Source: Vitrella brassicaformis
Lineage: Eukaryota > Sar > Vitrellaceae
Reading direction: 5' to 3'
Assembly: GCA_001179505.1 (NCBI GenBank)
Contig: CDMY01000335.1
Location: 66,613-113,290, forward strand
Length of the DNA: 46,678 nucleotides
Both the position numbers and the translations under genes were made by a program. This document shows positions 23,104-35,200 of the stretch, in pieces. The notes below the pieces were generated by a model. The model was not told the origin of the DNA and did not search any database. It saw nothing but the letters and a program-made list of their open reading frames with translations. Every line of letters starts with the position of its first letter. Position 1 is the first letter of the stretch.

Positions 23104-26100
23104 ATGTCGAGGCGTGAGCACCCCTGGTTCGCCTACGAGGCGTTTGCGGCGGAGGCCAGGGAGAAGGACGCGCAGACGGAGAGAATGACCAGACCTGATA
23201 TGGTGCACATGAGAGTGAGGGTGGAGGTGAGTGCCGCACAAAAAACACACAGACGAACGACAGAGTCTTGTTGGTGTTTTTCTTTCCTTGTGTAGTCGGA
23301 GCCCGTGCAGCGGCTGCTCCGCAGAATCAAGGCGCCCACGGCCAGCAGGACGCAAGAAGAGGGACGCACGACAACAGGAAAACGCCGTGCGGAGGGCGAG
23401 CAAGAGGACGATGGCCGCCCGCCGCTCACCGTGGTGACCCTTCTCCCCGACAAGGCGGCCCATTATCCCTACAAGTATCAGCGGCGGGCGACCAGGGCCC
23501 CGCCAAACCTGACACGAGTGGAGGCAATGGCGCGGAGCGCTGACAGGCCATCCCCGCCAGCTGCAGCCAAGCAGCGTCGTGACGAGCCAGCGCCCTCGCC
23601 GGTCCCACCCTTGCTTCTCCCTCGCCCTCGCCCTCCCCCTTCCTCCCCCACGACTCTCTCCGCTCGGCGGCTGTCAAAGCGTTCACAGCAGGGCGAAGAG
23701 GCTGATACTGGCCGGCCGGAAGAGCAGCAGGAGCGGGAGGACAGAGATGGAGATGAGCTGCTGCTGGAGCGCTATATCAAGAGAAAGACCCAACAGCAGC
23801 AAGAAGGGGTTGAGCAGCCCAGAACGCTCGAGACGCCCTCCACGTGCGCTCCGTCGCATGTGGCTCCCTCACCGCCTTCCCAGCACTCTCCTCGGCCCCT
23901 GTGGTCTGCCTATCGGGCCCACCGCCGCCTTGAGACCTCTGCAGCAAGAGGTGCCGAGACCGATCGGCGGCCGATGACGGCGCCTGTCGGCAGTGCGAGG
24001 ACAGGACAGGCGAGAGCAAAGGAAGGCAGTTTTGCCACTCCACGCGTCTCGCTCTCGATTGCCCCGTCAAGCCGCCCGTCGACGAGACGGCGCCAGAGGC
24101 CGACTGGCAGACGAGGGGAGTCCCCTCCACCGTCCCGTCTCCTTCCCTCGCCAAAGCACGCCAGCGTGTGGGTGCGCGAGACACTCACCGCCGGACAGAG
24201 TCCACGGGCGGCCGCACACGAGGATGCCAAGCGGCGGCTGGAGGCGGCGAGAGAGCGATTCCGCTCTATGCAGCGGCGCCAGGCCGCTGACAGTGAAAGG
24301 GAAGAGGTCGTCTTGCTCGCGCTCACTTTCCTCGAGAAGATCAAAGTATGAGACAGCACAGATTCATATGGCCGGTCCACACATATTTGTCCTGCACACG
24401 CACGTGTCTGTCCTGCATTCTCCTGTCAGGTGGACGAGCTGACAAACCTTACTGAGCTAAAGCGGTCCTTCTCGCGGACCAACCTGGGCCTTGGCGTGTT
24501 GGAGGGCGGGCTCGAGGAGGCCGATCACTTCGAAGACATCGACGCCCACCCCATCTCTCTACTCTCGATGACACAACCTGGCCTGTTGGGTAAGGATGAG
24601 TCGACCACGGTGGCCAAGGGCGACAAGCGGCCTGGGGGCCACCCCAGCAAGAAAGCCACAGGGCCGCTGATGCGATCTTCGACAACTATGAGTCGGCGGA
24701 CGGTGAGAGAGCGACACCTCATCCACCAGGTGCTCAAAGCTCTCAGGTCAGTGGGTAGGAGAGTCAGCCGAAATATACGTCAAGAGACCCTCGATCGCCA
24801 ATCGATGTCCTTGACTGTGCGGATGTGTGTGTGTGTCCGTGCAGGCGGCTGGGAGAGAGGACACAGTCGCACAGACTGGCATCTACAACCGCTCTCGGCG
24901 ACGGTAAGTAGGCAAGCAAACAACATCCGATCAGCATACATACAGTACACTACACGCCCCCTTCGATGGCTGTGTGCCTGCCGTCAGCTGAATTGGGCTG
25001 GGTGCGTCGGCGCATTTATCCCAAGGAGAAGAAACCCGAAAAGAAGTACAGCTCGGTGTGGGGCGAATCGTCGCCCATCGGTGGGTCTCCCGCACAGGTC
25101 ACCCGCGGGCTCTCTCGCCGGTCGGTGTCCCCGTGGCGGCGGACACTCGTCGAGGAGGCCAAGAGACACATGACCGCTGCTGCTGGGACGACCAGCGCTA
25201 TGAGTGACAACCTCCGGTCCGCATTCAAAAGCGTCATTCGCATGGCAAGCCACCGGCCCACACACTCACTCACTCATCGGCGACACATCCAAGGGACACG
25301 CGTATGGCTCTCTGCTTGTCTGCGTGTGTGATCATGCAGGTGAAGGCTGATGACGCTGAACGCACCACCACCCGCACCATTCTTGTGAGCGAGGAGGGCA
25401 GCCCGTCTCGCGGCGGCCTCAGCACCCCCGCCGCGTATACACATACACATTCTCACACGCCGTCAGCGGCATCGTCTGCGGTCGGCGAAGAGGATGCCAG
25501 CCCACCCATACCGACCAAGTCCAAGCCCTCCCGCCTTGGCAGCAAGAGGCGCGTGACCTTCTCATTTTATGATGCGAGCGGCAACAAGGTGCCGGTGGAC
25601 ATGTGGGGCGGCGGAGAGGGTGGTGACGACCTGTTGGAGGACGACAGCTGGACGCTCGACAGCATCTATAACTATCGGACGATGAAGCCCACCCACATGG
25701 AGCCCCTGAGTCGCGCTGAGATGGAGAGGGCCATGCTGTGCCTGAGGCTGGAGCAGTGGTGGTCTCAACATGTGACACACCTGCAGCGCCTCTTCCCGCG
25801 CCCACCACCACCACTGCCACCCGTATTCGGTAACAAGCCAACACATACATGTTTATACAGCCGCATTTCGTGTCTCCTTGTGATTATGTGTCCCTGGCCG
25901 GCTTCGGATGGATGCATGGCAGACGGGGAAATGGCTGAGCTCCCACCAGCTCCCGTCTCTCCATCTGCTGCGATGTCAGACTCCCAGAGGGACAATGACA
26001 GCACATCACACACCGGTAGCAGCAGCAGCAGCAGCGCCAGCAGCAGCTCGGGTGAGAAGAGCGGAGGTCAGGCATCCCGCCGGGCTGCCGCCAACGGCAG

Positions 26101-27393
26101 GAAAGGCAGCACGAAGCGCCGGAAGTCGTCCCAAAACCAGGGAAGGCGAAAATCCAACGCCAGAAACAGAGTCAAGCCACGTGAGCCACCCGCAATACAC
26201 GACTACGAAAACCGAGCGAGCACCTGCCACACGGCTGTGTATGTCTGTCTGTCTGTCTGTTTGTGTGGTTGAGTAGTGCCTGTGAGTGGGATGCCGCTGA
26301 GTGGTGCGATGAAGGCGGCATTGTCTCCCCCGGCCGACGCCACGCCGGGAAGGGACGAGAGGCGGCGGTCATCGGTGGCGGGCCACGTGGGCGGCACTGC
26401 GGGTCTGTGGGGTAAGGACGGCGTGCCGAGCACGGCCGGCGAGCTCCTGCAGTGTCTGCTGCCGCACACCATGACGCGAGAGGAACTCATACACAGATGG
26501 CGCGGACAAGCACCCGCACAAGCAGAACTCAGGTGGGCAGCCACGCACAGAGAGATAGATAGATGGCAGGATGCTCGCATTGTGGGCCGGTTGGTTGTAT
26601 CCACTCTCGGATCGTTGATCCATGTCCGTTCACCTAAGTGTGTGTATGTGAATGTGTGTACACGTGTCGTACACATGCGTACAGGGCCCGCCGTGTGCGT
26701 TTGGCGATGGAGAAGGTGCGGCAGCAGCTGGCACAGGCAGAAGACACGCACAGAAGGGTCAGACAGACGGACATCTTCGTTCGCGTGTTACGTTGTGCAT
26801 GTCTGTCTGTCTGTCGGCATCGCTGCAGGTCCAGATATGCTACCAGCGTCTTTACAAGCAGAAGGACGAACGACGCATGTACGAAAGAGAACTCGAAGCT
26901 CTCACCAAGCGGAAACACTTCACGGTACACACGTAGGAGGGAAGCTTGACGCACTCGTGCGCACCCACCCACCCACAGTGTCATACACTCACCGTCCTGG
27001 CCCAGCTTCTCGGTCATATCCTGTATATGTTCGTCCAGGTGCAGCGAGGTCGTGATGCAGCTGGCAAGAGCCGCGTGTCTCAGCTGCAGGCAGCCAGGGC
27101 AGACTTGACCAAAGAGATCAACAAGGCCAGAGCTGACAGACACTGGTCCGTGGTCATCTGTACTGCACGTCGTTCTCGCATTCCCACATTGTGTTCGTGC
27201 GCCTGTGTGCTTGTGTGTGTGTGTGTGTGTGTGTGTGTGAAGGTATGAGGTGCGGCGTGAGTTGTTTGACGTATGTGAGGACCTCTGCCATGCACTGGAG
27301 GAGCAGCGCAACCTCTCACACACACTGCAGACACGAACAGCCACTGCCTCTGCATCAACACAGCAGGAAGGGTGCCCGGCACCGCACGATTGA
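23104..27393 (+). CDS. Basic, coiled-coil protein of unknown function, 12 exons, about 1,078 aa
   Basis: I do not recognise the family. Exons: 23104-23226, 23296-24345, 24430-24746, 24845-24903, 24988-25244, 25340-25829, 25923-26180, 26277-26532, 26685-26757, 26829-26924, 27039-27145, 27243-27393; all twelve keep phase to the TGA. The first third is Arg/Ser/Pro-rich and disordered, with Glu/Arg helices (ERYIKRKTQQQQEG, AHEDAKRRLEAARERFRSMQ). Exon 6 has KRRVTFSF, a good match to the RVxF docking motif for protein phosphatase 1. Exon 7 has a Ser run and a Lys/Arg cluster that could be a nuclear signal. The C-terminal exons are helical and coiled-coil-like (MEKVRQQLAQAED, YKQKDERRMYERELEAL, VRRELFDVCEDLCHALEEQ). 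The intron after exon 5 starts with GC (ATG|GCAAGC), not GT. A cytoskeletal or scaffold role is a guess. The frame is open upstream of the chosen ATG. Confidence 0.7.
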
Positions 27394-28212
27394 TATACAG
27401 TATGGCTGTGCGCACGACACGTGACGTGAAGTAGACGTCGGTGCTACTCTACACACACACTGGACGTCCATTTCTCGTGTCGGATGATTAATATTCGGAT
27501 GATGGCGTTCGATCCTGGAGTCACCGTGGCCCTTTCCTTATGGTGGCGGGACTGATGGCGGCGGTGCCAGGATGGAGTGTGTGTGGTGTGTGTGTGTTGT
27601 TTGTGTGTGTGTGTGCGTGTGCGTGTGCGTGTGTGTGTGTGTGTGACATCTCCGTCATGAAGGAAAGATTCTCATCGTGTGTGAATATTGACATCAAACA
27701 AATACATGTGGCCGCACCAGTTGGACAGTCTGACTATGTATCTACAACGGCTGAGTCAACCCCCCATCAATCACCCGCCCTTTCGCCTTTATCAGTTCTT
27801 CCCTTTCATCGGCAGTGAGGTCTCTCGCCTGGCCGCAGGTCGATTTGCTTGGGTCGTTTTCCCGCCCTTCATGCTCCCTGGTGGAGGGCTGCTGAAAATC
27901 GGTTCGGTTGGGTTCGGTTTGCCCCGGCCACCTGGTGGAGGACAGCTCGAAATGGTGATCTAGGCTAGGGCTAGGGTAGGGTCTCTTAGGTTCTCGGGAG
28001 CTGCGCACCCAGGCGGAGACGATCCATCGTCTCGGCCGTGGGAATTTACAAAGATTCAAGATTCACCAATTTACAATCCGTTGCACGGCCGCCCCCGAAC
28101 CAACCAGAGCGAGGCTTAGGTACCAACGCGCTCCATCCAATCCATCTATTCCATCCACGTGTGTGCGTGTGTGTGTTCGCGTGCTGCAGGCGAGTTCATT
28201 CTGCAACGGAAG
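27394..28212. other. Intergenic region
   Basis: No supported gene. Contains a TG repeat near 27600-27645 and a CTAGGG-like stretch near 27963-27985, too short and irregular to be telomeric. The open frame 27688-27963 (+) has no recognisable feature. Confidence 0.5.
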
Positions 28213-28956
28213 ATGGCGTCGGCTAATCGGATGTTGACGGTGGGTTTGTTGGGTGTGTTGGTGATCTGGGTGCTGACCCTTCCGCTCACCGACGGCGAGA
28301 ATCTCTACGCGGAGGACGAAAGTGAATGAGGGGATGGATGGATCTGTAGATCTGTGGAGGACGACGTGTCAGGGGAACCAATCATCCCGCCAGATGAGAG
28401 ATCTCCATGTGTTGGCCGGTGTGCAATGCTGCAGAGGCCTGCATTGGAGCTGACTGCGCCATCAACCAGGAATTTCAACTCGAAACCGCAGCCACTACCG
28501 TCGCAGCGTAGGCAGAAGTGGGAGCCGCGCAGCTGGATGTCGGATGCTCTTCTGTAATGCGTTTGCCATCCATCATGAAGGGTGTGCTATCTGTATGGCG
28601 GCGATAGTACGAAGGCCTGGCTGTCGAAAGACGAAAACAACGGCGGCGAGCTCGTAGTACGCACTCCTACACTCACTCACACACGCACGCACGCACACAC
28701 CTTTGCCGTATGACTGTCTTTATGCATATCCACTTGTGTGCACCAAGGACGTCTTCTGCCCTGACACAGAGCCGAAGACGGGCTCAAAGGTGTGCATTTT
28801 CGATGCCGTGATGGCGTATGCTTCGTCCAACGACAGCACCTCCAAGAAAATGCGTCCAATCATCGTAGGAGATGGAGAGGACGAAGGATCCACGGAGATA
28901 CGCTCACTTTCACACACACAGCAGTTGATCATTTGTGCCAAATGTTTGCGTACATA

Positions 28957-29029
<73 letters not shown>

Positions 29030-29123
29030 TCCCATGCAGACCAAGACGACCGTCAAGAGGCTGGTCACCGCCAAAGAGCTATCGGTTAAGAACGCCTGGC
29101 CTGCCGAATGCCTCAAAATGTAG
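28213..29123 (+). CDS. Candidate small secreted Cys-containing protein, exon model incomplete
   Basis: Exon 28213-28321 encodes a typical signal peptide (MASANRMLTVGLLGVLVIWV...) followed by an acidic stretch. Downstream exons 28581-28656 (VCYLYGGDSTKAWLSK), 28748-28864 (DVFCPDTEPKTGSKVCIFD) and 29040-29123 (TKTTVKRLVTAKEL, ending AECLKM) join each other in phase. The link between the first exon and these passes through 28430-28550, where two frames compete. One continues the signal peptide with ACIGADCAINQEF and stops at TAG near 28510. The other connects in phase to 28581 but not to the signal exon. The product could be a single secreted protein of about 150 aa, or a 61-aa secreted peptide next to a second gene. 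I do not recognise a family. Confidence 0.4.
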
Positions 29124-30325
29124 AGAGGCGAAACGACAGCAACTTTCCCACGCACGGTGAGCGCACGAGGGTACGCACATGGAGTGAATGCCGCCACACG
29201 CCAGTGCAATAAGTGTGTGCATGCCATTGGCGTGGTGCGATGCGGTGTGGCGTGATGTGTCTGGTGTGATGTGTGTGCAGGTTCGTAGCCCTCTTCTATC
29301 TCTTATATCTCTGATGAGCTGTCTGTGTTGGGCTCTCGTGGCGGCCGGCCAGAACCAACGAACCACTTCCTTTTTTTCTCCTTTTCCACACACGCACACA
29401 TTATTATTTTCATGCATCCCCACAGAATGTAATGTACAGCGAGGTTTTCGTTTCTGCTTGCGTAAGTTTTAACACACACTAGGTGGAGTTGGCCGGCTGT
29501 CCGTATGGTATGCATGTGGTCGACTGTCGGGCGGGTGGGCGGGCGGGGGACTGGTCAACTAATTTAGCCACGATGAGCGTGCAGCTCCATGTTAAGTAAG
29601 TACGTATCGGGTGCAAATTTCCCGCCTCACACATGCACACAAGACACACAACACGTCATGGCGGCGGCGTCATGGCAGGCGAGATAGAAACGGTTTCACC
29701 CTGCCAACGGAAAGGACACAATCACCCTTTGTGTCTCTTTCGACGCCTGCAGCCCTCAAGCTCTTTGAAGACAAGAATGTGTCAGATGAACAAGTACTGC
29801 AGTAACCAATTGCGAGACAACCCAGTCATGATTTTCCATCAAGCAGATGAATCCACAGAGAGACAGAAGGCAGACGGAGATGGACAACGAGACGGGCGGT
29901 TGACGACGATAAAGGCAAAGGTCCAGGAGAGAGAAGTGAGAGACCGACTTGCCTGACTCCTGGCTCCAGCTCAGATCTGCATTGGCCATCGGGCCAGTGC
30001 AGACATAGCATAGGCACGCAGAGGCATTGCACTGATGTTCACGACTCAGTGTAGTGTATCTATCGTCTTTTGTTTGTTCCGTGCAGCATAGCATGCCTAT
30101 GCTTGAGAGTGTCACATTGCATTTTGCGGTGCAGACACGTATGAATCAATGTCATCGCATCGCACACCGACCCCACGTCACCTTATCCCTCACTGATTTG
30201 ATAAAAGCGCCTGCTGTCCAGCGCGGCTAGACAGACAGACAGACAGACGGATGGACCGGCCTATGGAGAGCGGCCTTTGTCATCGCCACAGACACTTGCT
30301 GAGCCAGACAGAGGCAGACGACGAC
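29124..30325. other. Intergenic region
   Basis: No supported gene; open frames are short and lack motifs. CAGA repeats near 30232-30247 lie about 80 bases before the left inverted-repeat arm. Confidence 0.5.
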
Positions 30326-31323
30326 ACACAAATTATCCACTCATCCATCCATCCCATCAGCGCAGCAGACCACATATGGCTGACCTACATGACCTACCCT
30401 TGCCTTGCGGGGAACACAAGTGGGGTCAAAACAACGCATAGCCCAGTGGGAGTGTGTGCCCTGCAACGCTACGCTACGCAACGCGGCCAATGAAGTGTGC
30501 ATCAGTCAAGGCCCTCGGGCAGGCAGGTCGTGTGTACATACGCCTCTCTTCCTCTCTCTGTCTGAGACAGCCCCCAAAAAAACTCAGCCATCCAGCCATC
30601 CACGAAGCACCAACACACGGTCAGACAGACAGACAGACAGCCAGACAGACAGCCAGGGCACCGCACCCCAAACACATGAATGTCACTCAGTCAGTCAGTC
30701 GCTCTATCACTGGTGGGGCTTGACGTTTGCCGCCGGTCTTGCTTTGCTGCACACCAGCCGGAAGCCGAGGGGCGATTCAGAGCACGGCGAAGTGCCTGCT
30801 CCTCTGCCCACACACATACACACATCACATTAATTACGCACATCAGACATAAGGAATTTCACCTTGTGTCTTTTCTCTGCTTACTTGTTCCGACGAAGGC
30901 AGCTAGCGCAGTGAGTGGGCACCTGCGAGTAGTGGTGACCATGTAGATCGAGCATGTAGACGTGTGCTTCCCCTCTGGTGCCACTCACTCACGGCCCTCC
31001 GCCGTCTGACTCGCACACCATGTCCGTCTGCATGACACCGCCAGAGGCCTCAGGCCCCTGAACGACCACTTTCGGGTGACTGACGTGACGAAGTGCCGCT
31101 CGTCCTCGCGGCGGCTGCTGTGCTGCACGTGCGGCAGCTTCCGCTTAATTGCCGGAGGTTTTTCTGGTTGCTTGTGTCGGCGGGGATGCACAGGGCCTGC
31201 CAGACGGCCGAGGGAAGGGCGGTCGTTGAAGTGTTGTGGTCGTCAAGCAGTGTCGGACGGATAGCTGCATGGGTGCCCCGAGCGGAGCGCCGAATGGCTG
31301 CGGCTGCCCCGACTCGCACTCCA
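30326..31323 (+). repeat. Left arm of a 998-bp inverted repeat
   Basis: Reads nearly identically to the reverse complement of 36641-37638. Both copies are 998 bp, start at ACACAAATT and end at CACTCCA, and differ by only scattered substitutions and small CAGA-unit changes in the parts compared. Frames inside (for example MSLSQSVALSLVG, 30680-30946) occur in both arms but show no family motif and are interrupted by simple repeats, so I do not call genes. The high identity implies recent duplication or gene conversion. No terminal target-site duplication or transposase is visible. Confidence 0.93.
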
Positions 31324-31907
31324 TCGTAAAGCGAGCCTCGGGGTCTTGGCGCATCTAACACGCCCATCTCTGACACACACAACACAGACAGACAGACAGA
31401 CACAAAGGCGCATCAATCAGCGGCAGAGATTTGAGCGACCTTAGAGAGCTCTCCTGACTGACTGAGTGTGTGGCCTTCCTGTGAGTCTCTCTGCAGAGAT
31501 CTGCCGCGGTTTGTGCAGTCTGTGCCTTTCCCCCCATGCATCACGTCTAAGCTCGCAGGGCTTGAAACCCTGCAGGCGACCGCGGGGCTGGGAGGTTTTT
31601 CCCATTGCAATTAAGTGCCCATGAAGGCTGCTGCCGTGTTCATCTGAGTCCTAGTGAGTCGGGGGGTTTGCGAATTCCGTGAATGCGCGTGTGCAGCAGT
31701 GGGCGGCAGACGCACCCAGACATTCGCGCACACACAACTCGACGAGTGTCCAGCGCAGGGGGCTGGGAGGCCGGGAATGACTGTTGGTGTGATGGGCTGT
31801 CTGTGTGGTGAGTTTGAGCGGCTGGCCTTGCGTGTGTGAGAAGTGGGTATGCGGCACGGGGGGTATCGATGGGGTGAGTGCGTTGAAGTGGTGAAAGGTG
31901 CAACCTG

Positions 31908-31989
31908 GTGGAAAGGAGGAATAGCGAGGCGATGGGCGTCCGCACTTTACAGAATCGGTTACGGTAAAGGTCTACAGTCAGTACTCAAG
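31908..31989 (+). repeat. 82-bp direct repeat, copy 1
   Basis: Appears identical to 37902-37983 in the same orientation, unlike the surrounding repeats, which are inverted between the two loci. It starts GTGGAAAGGAGG and ends AGTACTCAAG, and includes a small TTTAC...GTAAA stem. It is non-coding as far as I can see. Confidence 0.93.
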
Positions 31990-32004
31990 CCTACACGGCA
32001 TCGC

Positions 32005-32030
32005 CAAGTTAGCAAAAAACCCATGGACAC
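32005..32030 (+). repeat. 26-bp inverted repeat partner of 37877-37902
   Basis: CAAGTTAGCAAAAAACCCAT followed by GGACAC here is matched by its reverse complement at 37877-37902. At that second site it abuts the 82-bp direct repeat; here it lies 15 bases after it. Confidence 0.9.
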
Positions 32031-32124
32031 ACACAGAGAGAGAGAGAATGAGAGAGAGAGAATCGAGTGAGTGCCGAGGGTGGAGGCGTGTGTGGGGGGG
32101 CCTATGGGATGCACACACATACTA

Positions 32125-32168
32125 CAGACACCCACATGTACAGTACAGACACACAGCATAATTTAGCT
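32125..32168 (+). repeat. About 44-bp inverted repeat partner of 38094-38138
   Basis: The segment around CACCCACATGTACAGTACAG matches, in reverse complement with a few differences, 38094-38138. It contains the near-palindrome TGTACAGTACA. Confidence 0.8.
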
Positions 32169-32295
32169 TAGTGTAATGTAGATGTGCAGCCAGACGGACA
32201 AATACATCTGAGACAGACAGTCAGATGACCTACTAGTGCTTCATCCGATGCGTGTGTGCACACAGCACGTCAACCAACACGCCCAGCTGAGCTCG

Positions 32296-35200
32296 CTACA
32301 TGGTCTTTCGCTGCAGGAACTCTTCTATCTGTCCCACCCTCTTGCTGCCCAGCACGGCCTGCAGCCCCAGCCGCCCATTCTCTCCACCCAGCAGCCTCGC
32401 AAACTGGGCCGCCAGCCACTCATCGCTGTCCAGCGGTGGGGGGCCCGCACTCCCTACCGACCTCTTGACCACCTTCCTCCTTCTCTTTCTTGTTGCCGTG
32501 TTGGCTGCCCCGCCAGCCTCCTCCCCCTTGCCTCTTTTCTCGCTGCTCTTGTTCCTCTTGTTTGCTGCTCTCTTGAGCTGTCGCCGCCGTCGGACGGCCT
32601 CCTCGCGCTTCAGCCGGCGCCGCGTCACGAAAGCGCCAGGGGGCACGCACACCTGAGAGATACATGGGTGCGGTATGGCCATCCCATCCACCCCAGCCGC
32701 AACACGAACCGATCGGTCAACAAAGCATCGATCGATCGATAGCGGGGCCACCTGCGTGCCTGCCTGCCTGTCTATCTGTCTGCTGTGAAGACCGTACCTT
32801 GGCCCATGCGAGCCCCCAGTTGCCGAATCCCGGCGGAAAAAACGCGCCATTCGTTAGAAGACCTGGCACTTTGGCGTACGGCTGCAGCCGTAGCGAACAC
32901 AGCGACAGACAGACAGACAGACAGACAGAGATGGACACAAACGTGGCGTAGATGGCGCAGAGGAGTGTGTTCGTGTGTGTGTGTGTGTGCGTGCCTGGAG
33001 TGTCCAGAGGCACTGCAGGTCGAGGGGATCGTTGACAGTGGACGAACCGAACCCCCTGTAGACAGACGTGGGTGAGGGTGTGGGTTGGGTGGTGGGTGAA
33101 CATGTCAGTCAGCCATCATTGAGCCGGTGTCGGCTACGTGCGTACGTACCATGATGATACCCGCGGCTTGTCGGTCTTCTCATCCTGCTGCACTGGACGG
33201 AAGTAGGGCGCCTCACCAGCCTGCTTACACACAGACCAAAAGCCAGGCAGGCAAAGCGTGACGTGACCTCACCGACCCCCCTCCGGACCTTATAGATGAC
33301 GGGAGTGTCAAAGTCTGGGCAGTCTGCTGGTTTAAAGACGTACGCGGCCGATGGGAAGCCCGCCCTGTCGAAGGCCTGGAACCCGATGAGCACATCACCC
33401 TGGGGCGTCGCTGCCACGGAGGGATATGAGAAGTCCCACCCCTTGGGCGGCTGCAATGCATCCAATCAACCAAGGCGGATCGCACATACAAACATACAAA
33501 CATACAAACATATATTCAGACAGAGAGAGACATACAGACCATGCGCACCAGTATAGCTCGTGTCAGTCGCGAAGGGACCACAATGGGGGTGAGGCTTTTC
33601 TGCGGTGGGGGGATGACCAGGGCGTCAAAGGCACGGGAGAAGAGGGTGAACACGTCGAGCTGCGCGTACGCTACGAACGCCTGCTGCCGACGCTTGTCTG
33701 TATGTATGTAGGTACCGGCGGACGGAGACACACATACACGTGACACAGACAGACAGACAGACAGACTCGTGAGTACCGAGGCTTGCGTCTTTGATTGTTC
33801 TGAATCCTGTCCATGCGCACACCACCAGCTTCGCAGTCTGACGGCAGGACTGAGTGAGTCACACACACATATGAAGCAGAGCTGAGCATATATGTGTGTG
33901 TCTGCGATCGGTGCACCATCATACACGTATAGGTCTACCTCAAGGATGTCGTCTCCGAGATTGATCTGGAACCCCCCCAGCTGGCTGCCCGCTGTCTCCT
34001 CATCAGGCTCGTCAAACTGCACCGACTGCTCTCAACACACAACACACGACGAGCGAAGTCGGGCCAGACCCTCATGTATTACTGGGAAGTATGTGTCCGG
34101 TCCGAGGATCACTACGCCGCTCTGCAGTGAGCCCAGAAGCAGCTGCTTGAGCACGAAGAGCGCCTGCACGCCGTCAAACGCGTCGAAGTCTGTGGCAGCG
34201 GAGTTCTCCAAGCCTGCATGACCAGCCACACCAGTCACATCCATCCATCCATCCAATGGCACAATCCTTCACCGAACGTCTGATTGGGGTCGGCGATGCG
34301 CTCGAAGGACCCCTGACGCGCGATGTTGTTATTATTATAGAACGTCTCCAGGCTGAAGGCCGTGATAGGCGTGAAGACGCCGTTCAGAGGCGTGTTGAAC
34401 CCCACACCGCCAGAAGCTGTTTGTGTGGCGTGTTGGGGGAGGGGGGGATGGGGGGAGGGGGTAATACAATGCATGAGACCATGACTGTGCACCCCTCACC
34501 TGGCCCTCTGTTGGTGAAAGAGTGAAGGAATGATCCCGCGAGGTCGGCCGCAGACGTCTGTAGCAGCGATGGCTCGTCTTGCTCATCGCCCGACGTGTCG
34601 AAACTCGCGAACAGCTCGTTTCCGGAGGACCCCAGCAGCACCTCTGTGTCTTCTGGAGCTTGCACGTACGGGGCGAGCGCGATCGACGCGGCGGTGTCCA
34701 CAATTTCAATGGCTTTGTCATCGAGGTCATCGAGACCGATCGGACCGGGCTCCGCGGCTATCCCGGGAGTGAGGATGTCGGATGGGGAGGCCTCGCCCGC
34801 TGCACACACATAGCCAGGCACGGTGTCCGTCCGTCCGTCCGTCCGGCATGTGGGCAGTGTAGAGCCCTGACCTGAGAAGAAGGCCTCAAACTCAGATACC
34901 TCGTCCACGTTTGAGAAGATGCTGCGGCTGCCGAGCAACACACTCGAGTCTGCACGGAAACACATACACACACAAGCACACACACGCAGAGAGAGAGGGA
35001 GCACGCACACGTACACATATGGTCGGGTCCACTGTGTATGTGGCACCAACCGAAGCTGGCGAAGGCATTGTAGGCGAATCCGATGAGTGTGGGCGAGACG
35101 CCGAGTGTGTTGTGCGAGAGGAAGAAAGTCGGGTTGCACTCGCCTGAGTCGTCTCCAAAGCCGAACACCGTCGCCAGGACCTGGGAGAGGACCTGACTCG

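Larger units (their letters stand above)
31324..32295. other. Intergenic region inside the inverted-repeat loop
   Basis: Contains small repeats listed separately (31908-31989, 32005-32030, 32125-32168) and a GAGA tract near 32036-32062. A short perfect hairpin GCAGGG-cttgaaa-CCCTGC sits near 31555-31574. No supported coding exon. Confidence 0.5.

Noticed and set aside
27961-27990. CTAGGG/TAGGG units suggesting a telomere
   Set aside because: Only a few irregular units in the middle of the sequence, far from a tandem telomeric array.
30680-30946. 88-codon frame shared by both inverted-repeat arms
   Set aside because: Its duplication follows from the repeat itself; the sequence is simple-repeat translation with no motif.
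31554-31575. Perfect hairpin GCAGGG-CCCTGC as a possible RNA gene
   Set aside because: A six-base stem alone is common by chance in GC-rich DNA, and I recognise no snRNA or tRNA around it.
32916-32932. CAGA tandem units as a possible CRISPR-like array
   Set aside because: Plain tetranucleotide microsatellites without spacers, in a eukaryotic genome.
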